From the NCBI RefSeq assembly GCF_018408855.1, contig NZ_AP024322.1:1798001-1862000 (forward strand): a DNA stretch of 64,000 nt, given 5' to 3'. The first letter of the stretch is position 1. Each line of letters opens with the position of its first letter. Below, piece by piece: positions 38,151 through 46,372 of the stretch. The stretch comes from Caballeronia sp. NK8 (lineage in GTDB: Bacteria > Pseudomonadota > Gammaproteobacteria > Burkholderiales > Burkholderiaceae). The notes under the pieces are model-generated. The model searched no databases and was not told where the DNA came from. It saw only the letters and a list, made by a program, of their open reading frames with translations. A program made the position numbers and the translations under genes.

Positions 38151-38876
38151 ATGGCTCACTACGAATTGCCGAAGCGCCGCCGCATCTTTCTGATGCGTCA
38201 CGGCGACGTCACGTATTTCGACGACAGCGGCCGCGCGATCGATCCGGAAAGCGTGCCGCTCAACGAACGCGGGCGCGAGGAAGCGAGTGCGGCGGGCCGC
38301 GAATTCGCCGCGCGCAACATCCGTTTCGATCGCGTGATCGCGAGTGGATTGCCGCGCACGATCGAGACCGCGCAGCGCGTGCTGGACGCGACAGGACAGC
38401 GCATCGGCGTCGAAACGTGGTCCGAGTGGCAGGAAATTCGCGGCGGCAAACTCAAGGACCTCACGACCGCCGATATCGAACGCGCGTTTCTGTCGGTGTT
38501 CGATGGCGTCGTGCCGGAAGAAACGCAATTCCTCGGCGGCGAGACGATCGGCCAGTTGCTCGACCGCGCGTTGCCTGCGCTCGCGCGTTTGCGTGAGGAT
38601 CGCGCGTGGGACACGGTGCTGCTCGTGCTGCACGGCGGCGTCAATCGCGCGCTGCTCTCGCACGCGATCACCGCGGGCGGGCGCGCGTTCTTCGGGCATC
38701 TGGCGCAGGCGACGGGCTGCATCAACGCGCTCGACGTCGGCGAAAAAGCGGGCGACTGGATCGTGCACGCGATCAACCACTCGCCGCCCTCGCCGCTGCA
38801 CGCCGACGTGCGCAACACGACGATGGAACTGCTCTACGCGCAATTCGTACGCTACAAGGCCGGCGACATGGACTGA
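38151..38876 (+). CDS. Histidine phosphatase family protein
   Basis: A 241-aa phosphoglycerate-mutase-like phosphatase. The phospho-histidine motif FLMRHGD is near residue 13, and the second catalytic His is in VLHGGVNRALL near 160. No signal peptide. It begins 5 bp after the enoyl-CoA hydratase stop and is inside the acyl-CoA gene set. Because a kinase gene follows, a role in removing a phosphate from a pathway intermediate is possible, but this is only inference. Confidence 0.85.
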   Translation: MAHYELPKRRRIFLMRHGDVTYFDDSGRAIDPESVPLNERGREEASAAGREFAARNIRFDRVIASGLPRTIETAQRVLDATGQRIGVETWSEWQEIRGGKLKDLTTADIERAFLSVFDGVVPEETQFLGGETIGQLLDRALPALARLREDRAWDTVLLVLHGGVNRALLSHAITAGGRAFFGHLAQATGCINALDVGEKAGDWIVHAINHSPPSPLHADVRNTTMELLYAQFVRYKAGDMD

Positions 38877-38902
38877 CGTCGCCGTGCAAACCGGAGGAGA
38901 CG

Positions 38903-40000
38903 ATGCAGGACGAAGAACAGAACAAGCAGTCCGATTTCTCCGCGTTCGAAGGAACGCGTCCCGTGCAGGACAAGCAGCGCTTCGACACCGATGCGCTCGC
39001 AAGATGGCTCGCATCGAACGTCGATGGTTTCAGCGGCCCGTTGACCGTCGAGCAATTCGCGGGCGGCCAGTCGAACCCGACCTTCAAGCTCGTCACGCCC
39101 GCGCGCAGCTACGTGATGCGCGCGAAACCGGGACCCGCCGCGAAGCTGTTGCCGTCCGCGCATGCGATCGAGCGCGAGTATCGCGTGATGGACGCGCTCG
39201 CCTCCACCGATGTTCCCGTCGCGCGCATGCTCGCGCTGTGCGAGGACGAAAGCGTGATGGGCCGCGCGTTCTACGTGATGGACTTCGTGCAGGGGCGTGT
39301 GCTGTGGGATCAATCACTGCCCGGCATGACGCCCGCCGAGCGCGCCGCGATCTATGACGAAACCAATCGCGTGATCGCCGCGCTTCATACGGTTGACATC
39401 GAAGCCGCCGGACTGTCTGGCTACGGCAAGCCGGGCAATTACTTCGAGCGGCAGATCGGGCGCTGGAGCAAGCAGTATGTCGCATCGGAGACCGAAGAGA
39501 TCGATGCGATGCATCGCCTGATCGAGTGGCTGCCGCAGCACATTCCGCAATCGCAGCAGGCGCGCGTGAGTATCGTGCACGGCGACTACCGGCTCGACAA
39601 TCTCATCTTTCATCCGACCGAGCCGCGCGTGCTCGCCGTGCTCGACTGGGAGCTCTCGACACTCGGCGATCCGCTCGCCGATTTCGCGTATCACTGCATG
39701 GCGTGGCATGTCGATCCATCGCAGTTTCGCGGTATCGCGGGGCTCGACTGGGCCGCGCTCGGGATTCCCGATGAAGCCGCCTACGTGCAGCGCTATTGCG
39801 AGCGCACGGGCTTCACGATCGAAGGCGACTGGAACTTCTATCTCGCCTACAACATGTTCCGCATCGCCGCGATCCTGCAGGGCATCATGAAACGCGTCGT
39901 CGATGGCACCGCCGCGAGCGCGCAGGCCGTCGATGCGGGCAGACGCGCGCGGCCGATGGCCGAACTCGCGTGGCGATACGCGCAGAAAGTCGGTCGATGA
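38903..40000 (+). CDS. APH-family phosphotransferase, ACAD10/11 or LvaA-like
   Basis: A 365-aa kinase of the aminoglycoside/choline phosphotransferase fold. The catalytic loop is [14 protein letters not shown] near residue 225, and the metal-binding motif is [17 protein letters not shown]. This branch is the one fused to acyl-CoA dehydrogenase in animal ACAD10 and ACAD11, and is similar to LvaA in the Pseudomonas putida levulinate pathway. Those kinases phosphorylate 4-hydroxyacyl-CoA. GGAGGAG precedes the ATG. The next gene is an acyl-CoA dehydrogenase, 19 bp downstream. Confidence 0.85.
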   Translation: MQDEEQNKQSDFSAFEGTRPVQDKQRFDTDALARWLASNVDGFSGPLTVEQFAGGQSNPTFKLVTPARSYVMRAKPGPAAKLLPSAHAIEREYRVMDALASTDVPVARMLALCEDESVMGRAFYVMDFVQGRVLWDQSLPGMTPAERAAIYDETNRVIAALHTVDIEAAGLSGYGKPGNYFERQIGRWSKQYVASETEEIDAMHRLIEWLPQHIPQSQQARVSIVHGDYRLDNLIFHPTEPRVLAVLDWELSTLGDPLADFAYHCMAWHVDPSQFRGIAGLDWAALGIPDEAAYVQRYCERTGFTIEGDWNFYLAYNMFRIAAILQGIMKRVVDGTAASAQAVDAGRRARPMAELAWRYAQKVGR

Positions 40001-40019
40001 GAACGCAGGAGACAAACGC

Positions 40020-41240
40020 ATGAACTTCGACTACACGCCCAAGGTGCAGGCATTGCGCGCAAGGCTGCTCGCATTCTTCGACGCGCACATCTACCCGAAC
40101 GAGCGCGCCTATGCCGAAGAAATCGCGGCGAATCGCGCGGCCGGCAACGCGTGGATTCCGACACGCCTGATCGAAAGTTTGAAAGAGCAGGCGCGCGCCG
40201 AAGGACTGTGGAATCTCTTTCTGCCTGCATCGGAGCGCGGCGCCGGACTCACCAATCTCGAATACGCGCCGCTGTGCGAAATCATGGGCCGTGTGCCGTG
40301 GGCGCCCGAGGTGTTCAATTGCAGCGCGCCGGACACCGGCAACATGGAAACCATCGAGCGCTACGGCACCGATGCGCAGAAAGCCCAATGGCTCGAACCG
40401 CTGTTGCGCGGCGAAATCCGCTCGGCGTTTCTGATGACGGAGCCGGAAGTCGCGTCGTCGGATGCGACCAATATCCGATGCAGCATCGCGCGCGACGGCG
40501 ACGGCTATGTGATCGATGGCCACAAGTGGTGGTCATCGGGCGCGGGCGATCCGCGCTGCAAGGTGTATATCGTGATGGGCAAAACCGACGCGCAAGCGCC
40601 GAAGCACGCGCAGCAGTCGATGATTCTCGTGCCCGCCGACGCGAGCGGCATCACCGTGCATCGGCCCCTGAACGTGTTCGGCTACGACGACGCGCCGCAT
40701 GGTCACATGGACATCACGCTCGACCATGTGCGCGTGCCGGCGACGAACATCTTGCTCGGCGAGGGGCGCGGCTTCGAAATCGCGCAGGGCCGGCTCGGGC
40801 CGGGGCGCATTCACCACTGCATGCGGTTGATCGGCCTGGCGGAGCGCGCGCTCGAACTGATGACGAAGCGCACGCTCGGGCGCATCGCGTTCGGCAAGCC
40901 GATCGCGCAGCATGGCGTGACGCAGGAGCGCATCGCCGAGGCGCGCATCATGATCGAGCAGGCGCGGCTGCTGACGCTCAAAGCCGCGTACATGATGGAC
41001 ACCGCCGGCAACAAGGGCGCGCGCGGCGAGATCGCGATGATCAAGGTGGTCGCGCCGAATGTCGCGTGTCAGGTCATCGACTGGGCGATCCAGGCGCACG
41101 GCGCGGGCGGCGTCAGCGACGACTTTCCGCTCGCGTACGCGTATGCCGCGGCGCGAACGCTGCGGCTCGCCGATGGCCCCGACGAAGTGCATCGCAATGC
41201 CATTGCGAAGCTGGAGTTCGGCAGGTACGCGGACGTCTGA
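40020..41240 (+). CDS. Acyl-CoA dehydrogenase, ACAD11/LvaC-like
   Basis: 406 aa. An FAD-dependent acyl-CoA dehydrogenase with [14 protein letters not shown] (FAD/substrate region), [14 protein letters not shown] and the C-terminal [15 protein letters not shown]. This pattern is that of the ACAD10/ACAD11 group and LvaC. The start MNFDYTPKV at 40020 follows GCAGGAG. The neighbouring kinase suggests it eliminates phosphate from 4-phosphoacyl-CoA rather than doing only a simple dehydrogenation. It is the last gene of the rightward set; a large inverted repeat follows. Confidence 0.87.
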   Translation: MNFDYTPKVQALRARLLAFFDAHIYPNERAYAEEIAANRAAGNAWIPTRLIESLKEQARAEGLWNLFLPASERGAGLTNLEYAPLCEIMGRVPWAPEVFNCSAPDTGNMETIERYGTDAQKAQWLEPLLRGEIRSAFLMTEPEVASSDATNIRCSIARDGDGYVIDGHKWWSSGAGDPRCKVYIVMGKTDAQAPKHAQQSMILVPADASGITVHRPLNVFGYDDAPHGHMDITLDHVRVPATNILLGEGRGFEIAQGRLGPGRIHHCMRLIGLAERALELMTKRTLGRIAFGKPIAQHGVTQERIAEARIMIEQARLLTLKAAYMMDTAGNKGARGEIAMIKVVAPNVACQVIDWAIQAHGAGGVSDDFPLAYAYAAARTLRLADGPDEVHRNAIAKLEFGRYADV

Positions 41241-41308
41241 GGATGGCGGACTGCGCCGGATCCCGTTAGCGTGTCGGTCTATTAGTGTTGCCCCTGTGCG
41301 GGGCGGCA

Positions 41309-41340
41309 CCTACTTTCTTTGCTGCTGCAAAGAAAGTAGG
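41309..41340. repeat. Nested palindrome, left arm
   Basis: Perfect 14-bp stem CCTACTTTCTTTGC / GCAAAGAAAGTAGG with the 4-nt loop TGCT. Confidence 0.92.
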
Positions 41341-41777
41341 CAAAGAAAGCAGCTCGAGACGCCCGCGGTCATACGCAATTTGGGTGTTCTTCTCGTTGTT
41401 CGTGGCCTCAGTAGCGAGTGCCCTCAAAGGACTAGCCGGGCGTGGACCGCGCACGGTCTGTCACATCGCACCACACGCGTGGCTGGTTCAGCACGAAATG
41501 GCTCCGGTCCGCTACGCGACCGATGGGTACATCGGGTCTGCGTGTGCTTCTGCGTTTCTACTTTCTCGTTGGTTTCCCTTGCATACCCAACGGCAGCGCG
41601 TAGCGCTGTGCCGGAACTCTTTCGTGCTGAACCAGCGTCCCTTGGGTAATAGCTTGTCGGACCGTGCGCGGTCCAAGCCCGGTTAGGCCTACGAGGGCAC
41701 TCGCTACAGAGGCCGCGAGCGACGAGAAGAACACCCAAATTGCGTGTGACCGCGGGCGTGTCAAGCTGCTTTCTTTG

Positions 41778-41809
41778 GTTACTTTCTTTGCAGCAGCAAA
41801 GAAAGTGAC
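41778..41809. repeat. Nested palindrome, right arm
   Basis: A 14-bp stem GTTACTTTCTTTGC / GCAAAGAAAGTGAC with loop AGCA and one mismatched (T vs C) pair. It mirrors the left-arm palindrome. Confidence 0.9.
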
Positions 41810-41871
41810 TGCCGCCCCGCACAGGGGCAACGCTAATAAACCGACACGATCACGAGATCCAGCGAAAAACC

Positions 41872-42345
41872 CTAGACCACACGCGGACTTCCCTCCCCGC
41901 CCGGCTCACGCAAGCCGAACAGCGCCGCCGAATCCACCGTGAGCACGAGCTCGCCGTGCTGGTTATGTGCTTCCCAGCGCGTCTGCACGATACCGCGATC
42001 CGGCTTGCTCTTCGACACGCGCTTGTCGAGCACGCGCACGCTGAGCCTGACCGTATCGCCGACGCGCACGGGTTTGATCCAGCGAATATTGTCGAGCCCG
42101 GGCGAACCCATCGAAGTCGAATCGCCGACCATATCGCGCACGAGGATGCCCATCATCGCCGAACACGTGTTCCAGCCGCTCGCGACGAGACCGCCGAAAT
42201 GCGACGCCTCGCCCGCCTCCTCGGAAAGATGAAACGGCTGCGGATCGTAACGCTCCGCGAATCCGACGATCTCTTCTCTCGTGAACGTGTGCGCGCTCAG
42301 TTGAACCGCGCTGCCGATTTCGAAATCCTCAAAGGCGTATTTCAT
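41872..42345 (-). CDS. MaoC-family dehydratase
   Basis: A 157-aa hot-dog-fold protein. The hydratase-2 motif appears as YDPQPFHLSEE with Asp and His at residues 34-39, followed by GGLVASGWNT. It likely hydrates an enoyl-CoA, possibly one made by the two dehydrogenases encoded upstream. It lies 21 bp after the acyl-CoA dehydrogenase gene at 42367 and is the last gene of the leftward set. Confidence 0.88.
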   Translation of the reverse strand: MKYAFEDFEIGSAVQLSAHTFTREEIVGFAERYDPQPFHLSEEAGEASHFGGLVASGWNTCSAMMGILVRDMVGDSTSMGSPGLDNIRWIKPVRVGDTVRLSVRVLDKRVSKSKPDRGIVQTRWEAHNQHGELVLTVDSAALFGLREPGGEGSPRVV

Positions 42346-42366
42346 GCGTAAGCTCCTCGTTGAGCG

Positions 42367-43497
42367 TCAATCTTCGGTGACTGAAAAAGCGGGAAGCGCG
42401 GCAAAGCGCGCGAGGTGATGATCGACATCTCCGAGCGTCGTCTCGATGATCGACAGGCGCTTGAACCAGTGCGCCGCCGGCAGTTCGTTGGTCATGCCCA
42501 TGCCGCCGTGCAACTGCACGGCCTGCTGACCGACGAAGCGCGCAGCCTGCCCGACGCGCGCCTTCGCCGCCGAGATGGCTTGCGCGCGCGTCGCGGCATC
42601 GTCGCTGGTGTAGCGCGCGGCGGCCAGATACGTGATCGAGCGCGCCTGCTCCGTGTGAATCAGCATGTCGACCATGCGATGCTGCAGCGCCTGAAAACGC
42701 GCGATCGGCACGCCGAACTGCTGACGTTCCTTCGTATAGTCGACGGTCGCGCGATTGAGCGCGTCGAGTGCGCCGAGCGCTTCCGCGCACAGCAGGAAGG
42801 TCGCGTAGTCGGCGATCCGCTCGAGCGTCGCCGCGCCCGTATCGCGACCAGCGAGGCGAGTCGCCGGGGTCTGGTCGAGCGTGAGCGTGGCGGCACGTTG
42901 CCCGTCGATCGTGCGGTATTCCGCGATGCCGACCTTCGCCGCATCCTTTCCGACGATGAACAGCGCCACTTCGCCTCGCACGCGCGCGGGTACGATCCAG
43001 TAATCGGCTTGCGCGCCGTGCTGCACTATCGACTTCGTGCCTTCGAGCGTGACGCGATCGCCCGCTTCGCTCGCGATCGTGCGCAGATCGAAGAGATCGT
43101 GGCGCGCATGCGGCTCGTGGAACGCGACCGCCAGACGAATCTCACCGCGTCCCGCGCGTTCGAGCAACTCACCGGCGACGGCACTGCCCTTTTCCGCTGC
43201 GAGCCGCAACGCTTCGATACCGACAGCCGTCGCCCAATAAGGCTCGACGACGAGCGCGCGCCCCAGTTCCTGCATCACGACGAGCATGTCGACCGGGCCG
43301 CCATCGAAACCGCCCTGCGCTTCGGGGACCGGCAGCGCGAGCAGACCCAGTTCGGCGAATGCGCGCCAATGCTTTTCATCGACGCCCGCCTCTGACGCGA
43401 CGATCTTCTGCCGCGCATCGAACGCATATTCCTTGTCGAGGTAACGGCGCAGCGCATCGCGGAACTGCTGCTGTTCATCGCTGAAAGTAAAGTCCAT
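42367..43497 (-). CDS. Acyl-CoA dehydrogenase, smaller partner
   Basis: 376 aa with N-terminal helical, middle beta and C-terminal domains. It ends in VQLHGGMGMTNELPAAHWFKR, typical for the FAD-binding C-terminal domain. The middle domain is shortened and lacks the usual TEP..GSD motif, which suggests it is the divergent member of a pair. It is 9 bp downstream of the larger dehydrogenase gene, consistent with a heteromeric enzyme. Confidence 0.85.
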   Translation of the reverse strand: MDFTFSDEQQQFRDALRRYLDKEYAFDARQKIVASEAGVDEKHWRAFAELGLLALPVPEAQGGFDGGPVDMLVVMQELGRALVVEPYWATAVGIEALRLAAEKGSAVAGELLERAGRGEIRLAVAFHEPHARHDLFDLRTIASEAGDRVTLEGTKSIVQHGAQADYWIVPARVRGEVALFIVGKDAAKVGIAEYRTIDGQRAATLTLDQTPATRLAGRDTGAATLERIADYATFLLCAEALGALDALNRATVDYTKERQQFGVPIARFQALQHRMVDMLIHTEQARSITYLAAARYTSDDAATRAQAISAAKARVGQAARFVGQQAVQLHGGMGMTNELPAAHWFKRLSIIETTLGDVDHHLARFAALPAFSVTED

Positions 43498-43506
43498 GCG
43501 CGCTCC

Positions 43507-44703
43507 TCAAAGTCCCAGAATCATCTGCGCGATGATGTTCTTTTGAATCTCGTTCGAGCCGCCGTAGATCGATGTCTTGCGAAAGTTGAAGTAGTACGCG
43601 GCGAGCGGCGCGGTATCGTCGTCGCCGGTCAGGCTGCGCGCGCGTTCGCCTTCGAGGAACGCGGGATCGAAGGCCGCCGCGTGCGGGCCGATTGCTTCGA
43701 CCATCAGTTCGGTCAGCGCCTGTTGCACTTCGGTGCCTTTGATCTTGAGCATCGACGCTTCCGGGCCCGGCCCCTTGCCGCCTGCTTCGCTCGCGATGAC
43801 TCGCTGCACGGTCACTTCGAGCGCCATCAGTTCGATCTCGAGCGCGGCCACTTTTGCGGCGAACAGCGGATCGTGGAGCAGCGGCTCGCCGCCTTTGGTG
43901 CGATCCAGCGCAAGACGCTTGAGAAACAGCAACTCCCGTTTCGATTGCCCGACGCGCGCGATGCCCGTACGCTCGTGACCGAGCAGATACTTCGCGTAGG
44001 TCCAGCCGCGATTTTCCTCGCCGACGAGATTCGCCACCGGAACTTTCACGTCTTCGAAAAAGACTTCGTTGACTTCGTGATCTTCGTCGAGCGTGATGAT
44101 CGGCCGCACAGTGATGCCGGGCGTCTTCATGTCGATCAGAAGGAATGAGATGCCCTCCTGCTTCTTCGCATCGGAATCGGTGCGTACGAGGCAGAACATC
44201 ATGTCGGCGTGCTGGCCGAGCGTCGTCCACGTCTTTTGTCCGTTCACGATGTAGTGATCGTCACGCCGCTCGGCGCGTGTGCGCAATGATGCGAGATCGG
44301 AACCGGAACCTGGCTCCGAGTAGCCTTGGCACCACCAGTCGGTGCCATCGAGAATGCGCGGCAGATAGCGGGATTTCTGCTCGGCGCTGCCGTACTTCAT
44401 CAGCACCGGCGCGACCATCGAAACGCCGAAGGGCAGCACCATCGGCGCGCCGGCGCGAGCGCATTCTTCATCCCAGATATGACGTTGAGTGACGTCCCAG
44501 CCGGGGCCGCCGTATTCCGTCGGCCACGCGGCCGCCGACCAGCCGCGCGCGGCGAGCAGCTTGTGCCAGCTCGCGTAATCGTCGCGTGTCAGACGCTTGT
44601 GATGGAGGACTTTGTCGCGCAACGCGCGAGGGAGACTGGCTTCGAGCCAGGTGCGGACTTCGGCGCGAAAGGCGTCGTCGGCGGGGGAATAGTTGAGGTT
44701 CAT
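43507..44703 (-). CDS. Acyl-CoA dehydrogenase, larger partner
   Basis: 398 aa. It has the canonical YSEPGSGSDLASLRT and WTTLGQHADMMFCLVRT middle-domain motifs and a C-terminal SIYGGSNEIQKNIIAQMILG. The ATG at 44703 follows AAGGAG by 9 bp; a start at 44721 is less likely. First gene of the leftward acyl-CoA set with the second dehydrogenase and MaoC. Substrate chain type cannot be read from sequence. Confidence 0.87.
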   Translation of the reverse strand: MNLNYSPADDAFRAEVRTWLEASLPRALRDKVLHHKRLTRDDYASWHKLLAARGWSAAAWPTEYGGPGWDVTQRHIWDEECARAGAPMVLPFGVSMVAPVLMKYGSAEQKSRYLPRILDGTDWWCQGYSEPGSGSDLASLRTRAERRDDHYIVNGQKTWTTLGQHADMMFCLVRTDSDAKKQEGISFLLIDMKTPGITVRPIITLDEDHEVNEVFFEDVKVPVANLVGEENRGWTYAKYLLGHERTGIARVGQSKRELLFLKRLALDRTKGGEPLLHDPLFAAKVAALEIELMALEVTVQRVIASEAGGKGPGPEASMLKIKGTEVQQALTELMVEAIGPHAAAFDPAFLEGERARSLTGDDDTAPLAAYYFNFRKTSIYGGSNEIQKNIIAQMILGL

Positions 44704-44760
44704 GCGCGGTGTCTCCTTCATGGCCCGGACCAGAGCCAGAAGAGGCGCCGCGCGCGAATG

Positions 44761-45210
44761 TTACTGCAGCGGCTCTTTCAATGCGTCCGGAACAGGCAAC
44801 GGCATCACGTCGATCCCTTCTTCGAGCAAGGCATGCGCGTCCTCGGGCGTCGTGACGCCGCGAATGTTGCGCGCCGGCGCTTCGTTGTAGTGAATGCGCC
44901 GCGCCTCTTCGGCAAACCGCTCGCCCACGTTTTCGGTCTTCCCGATCAGCTCACGCATGAATTGCAGCGCGCGCGCCTGCAGCGCCGCCGCTTCGGGCGT
45001 GACTTGCGCCTGCGCAGGCTGCGGCGCCGCCTCGCCTCGCGCCGACGACAAATTCAGGCGCGGCGCGGACGGCATGCGGCTCACTTCGGTCGCCGAACAA
45101 ACCGGACATGCAACCAGCTTGCGCGACAACTGCGATTCGAACTCCTCGGTCGAGGCGAACCAGCCTTCGAACCGGTGTTCGTGCGAGCACTTTAAATCGA
45201 GAACCTTCAT
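44761..45210 (-). CDS. DUF1178 family zinc-ribbon-like protein
   Basis: 149 aa. The start MKVLDLKCSHEHRFEGWF and the CPVC motif near residue 35 define DUF1178. The single Cys near residue 8 with His10 or His12 may complete a metal site. The C-terminal half is predicted helical. Function unknown. The frame extends to 45387, but homologous sequence begins at 45210. Confidence 0.85.
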   Translation of the reverse strand: MKVLDLKCSHEHRFEGWFASTEEFESQLSRKLVACPVCSATEVSRMPSAPRLNLSSARGEAAPQPAQAQVTPEAAALQARALQFMRELIGKTENVGERFAEEARRIHYNEAPARNIRGVTTPEDAHALLEEGIDVMPLPVPDALKEPLQ

Positions 45211-45348
45211 GCTGATCGGGCTTCGTCTGGAGTTTATCTCAAAAACGCGTTTTGTGAACGATCGTTCGCAAGATCGGAAGAATGGCGCGCGCGTCATCGA
45301 TGGAACATTCATTCTAGCCGCTCGGCCCTCGCGACGCTTTTGTTGACG

Positions 45349-45382
45349 CAAAAACGACAAAAGCGGCCATCGAGGCCGCTTC
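45349..45382 (-). terminator. Terminator after the NUDIX gene
   Basis: Minus-strand AAGCGGCC / GGCCGCTT hairpin with loop TCGAT, followed by TTGTCGTTTTTG. It lies 25 bp after the NUDIX stop codon and before the DUF1178 gene. Confidence 0.72.
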
Positions 45383-45406
45383 CGCATGCATGCGTCTGAC
45401 GCGCGC

Positions 45407-46006
45407 TCAGTCGGTGATCGTCTCTCCGAGCTTCCACTCGCCCGAACGGACTTTCTCCAGCCAGAACGCGCCGATGATCGTCTTCACGTCGCTGATGGTG
45501 CCGTCCTTCACCCAGTTCATCAGTTGCGCTTCATCGGCGATAAAGGTTTCGAGGAACTCGCCTTCATCAAGCTTGGCATCGCCCGAACTCAGGCCGCGCG
45601 CGAGATAGATGTCGATGAACTCGGTCGAGTACGAAATCACCGGATGGATACGCGTGAGAAACGTCCATTCGCGCGCCGTGTAGCCCGTCTCTTCCTGCAA
45701 CTCGCGTTTCGCGCACGTGAGTTCGTCTTCGTTGGGATCGAGCTTGCCCGCGGGAAATTCGAGCAGAACCTTCCCTACCGGATAGCGAAACTGACGTTCG
45801 AGCAGCACGCGGCCATCGTCGAAGACCGGCAGGATCATCACCGCGCCGGGATGCTCGACGAATTCGCGCGTCGCGTGCTTGCCGTCCGGCAATTCGACGG
45901 TATCACGCTTGAGCGTGAGGAATTTGCCCTCGTGCAGCGTGATGCTTTCGACCTTCTTTTCGGTGAGGCCGTCGTCTTTGCCGGGAATCGAGGAATGATC
46001 TGCCAT
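45407..46006 (-). CDS. NUDIX hydrolase, ADP-ribose pyrophosphatase type
   Basis: 199 aa. The Nudix box GKLDPNEDELTCAKRELQEE (G-X5-E-X7-REU-X-EE-X-G) is complete, and the protein resembles NudF, which splits ADP-ribose to AMP and ribose 5-phosphate. There is no signal peptide. It lies 45 bp after the DUF2818 gene, at the end of the nuo transcript, and is followed by a terminator. Confidence 0.9.
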   Translation of the reverse strand: MADHSSIPGKDDGLTEKKVESITLHEGKFLTLKRDTVELPDGKHATREFVEHPGAVMILPVFDDGRVLLERQFRYPVGKVLLEFPAGKLDPNEDELTCAKRELQEETGYTAREWTFLTRIHPVISYSTEFIDIYLARGLSSGDAKLDEGEFLETFIADEAQLMNWVKDGTISDVKTIIGAFWLEKVRSGEWKLGETITD

Positions 46007-46051
46007 CTTGAGCCTTGTGCCTTGAAGCAGGCCGCTGACGGCGCGAAGCCG

Positions 46052-46372
46052 TCAGCGACGCTTGACGAGATATTGGTACGTGAAGCCCGGAAACGCGAAC
46101 ACCACGAAGAGACTGAAGGTGATGGCATAGAACTGCCATTCCTGAGCGAAGCGGTTGCCGGCGCGCGCTTCCAGCATGAAGCCGAGCGCGCCGACCGCGA
46201 AGTAAAGAACGATGAGCTCGCCGATGCGAATCCACGCGCTCTTCTTCGCTGTCCTGTGTCCCGTCGGCGCCGGAAGCGCCAACGGGACGACGGCGAAGAG
46301 GCGCTGATTCAGAAACGGCAGGTTGGCGAGAACGAGCGCCAACAGCACGATGAACCAGCCTGCCGCCGACAT
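46052..46372 (-). CDS. DUF2818 family membrane protein
   Basis: A 106-aa protein with three hydrophobic segments (about 5-22, 51-66 and 78-100) and a Pro/Lys-containing loop. It fits the DUF2818 family, found next to nuoN in beta-proteobacteria. Its ATG shares one base with the nuoN stop (TAATG), so it is cotranslated with complex I. A role in complex I assembly or stability is an inference from position only. Confidence 0.85.
   Translation of the reverse strand: MSAAGWFIVLLALVLANLPFLNQRLFAVVPLALPAPTGHRTAKKSAWIRIGELIVLYFAVGALGFMLEARAGNRFAQEWQFYAITFSLFVVFAFPGFTYQYLVKRR

Larger units (their letters stand above)
41271..41847. repeat. 577-bp inverted repeat between convergent gene sets
   Basis: Two copies of one repeat face each other. 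The left arm begins GTGTCGG at 41271 and the right arm ends CCGACAC at 41847. Over the outer 185 bp or so I count about 19 mismatches (about 90% identical); similarity extends through the block CTGGTTCAGCACGAA (41483-41497; its complement 41621-41635). Each arm contains a near-perfect 14-bp-stem palindrome (41309-41340 and 41778-41809). Frames open in several phases show no single coding choice, so I read it as non-coding. It could act as a two-way terminator. Confidence 0.88.

Noticed and set aside
41285..41830. Frames of 90-133 aa in the inverted repeat
   Set aside because: The two arms are conserved in several frames equally, as expected for a DNA/RNA-level repeat; no ribosome sites and no recognised domain. 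Kept as a repeat, not as genes.
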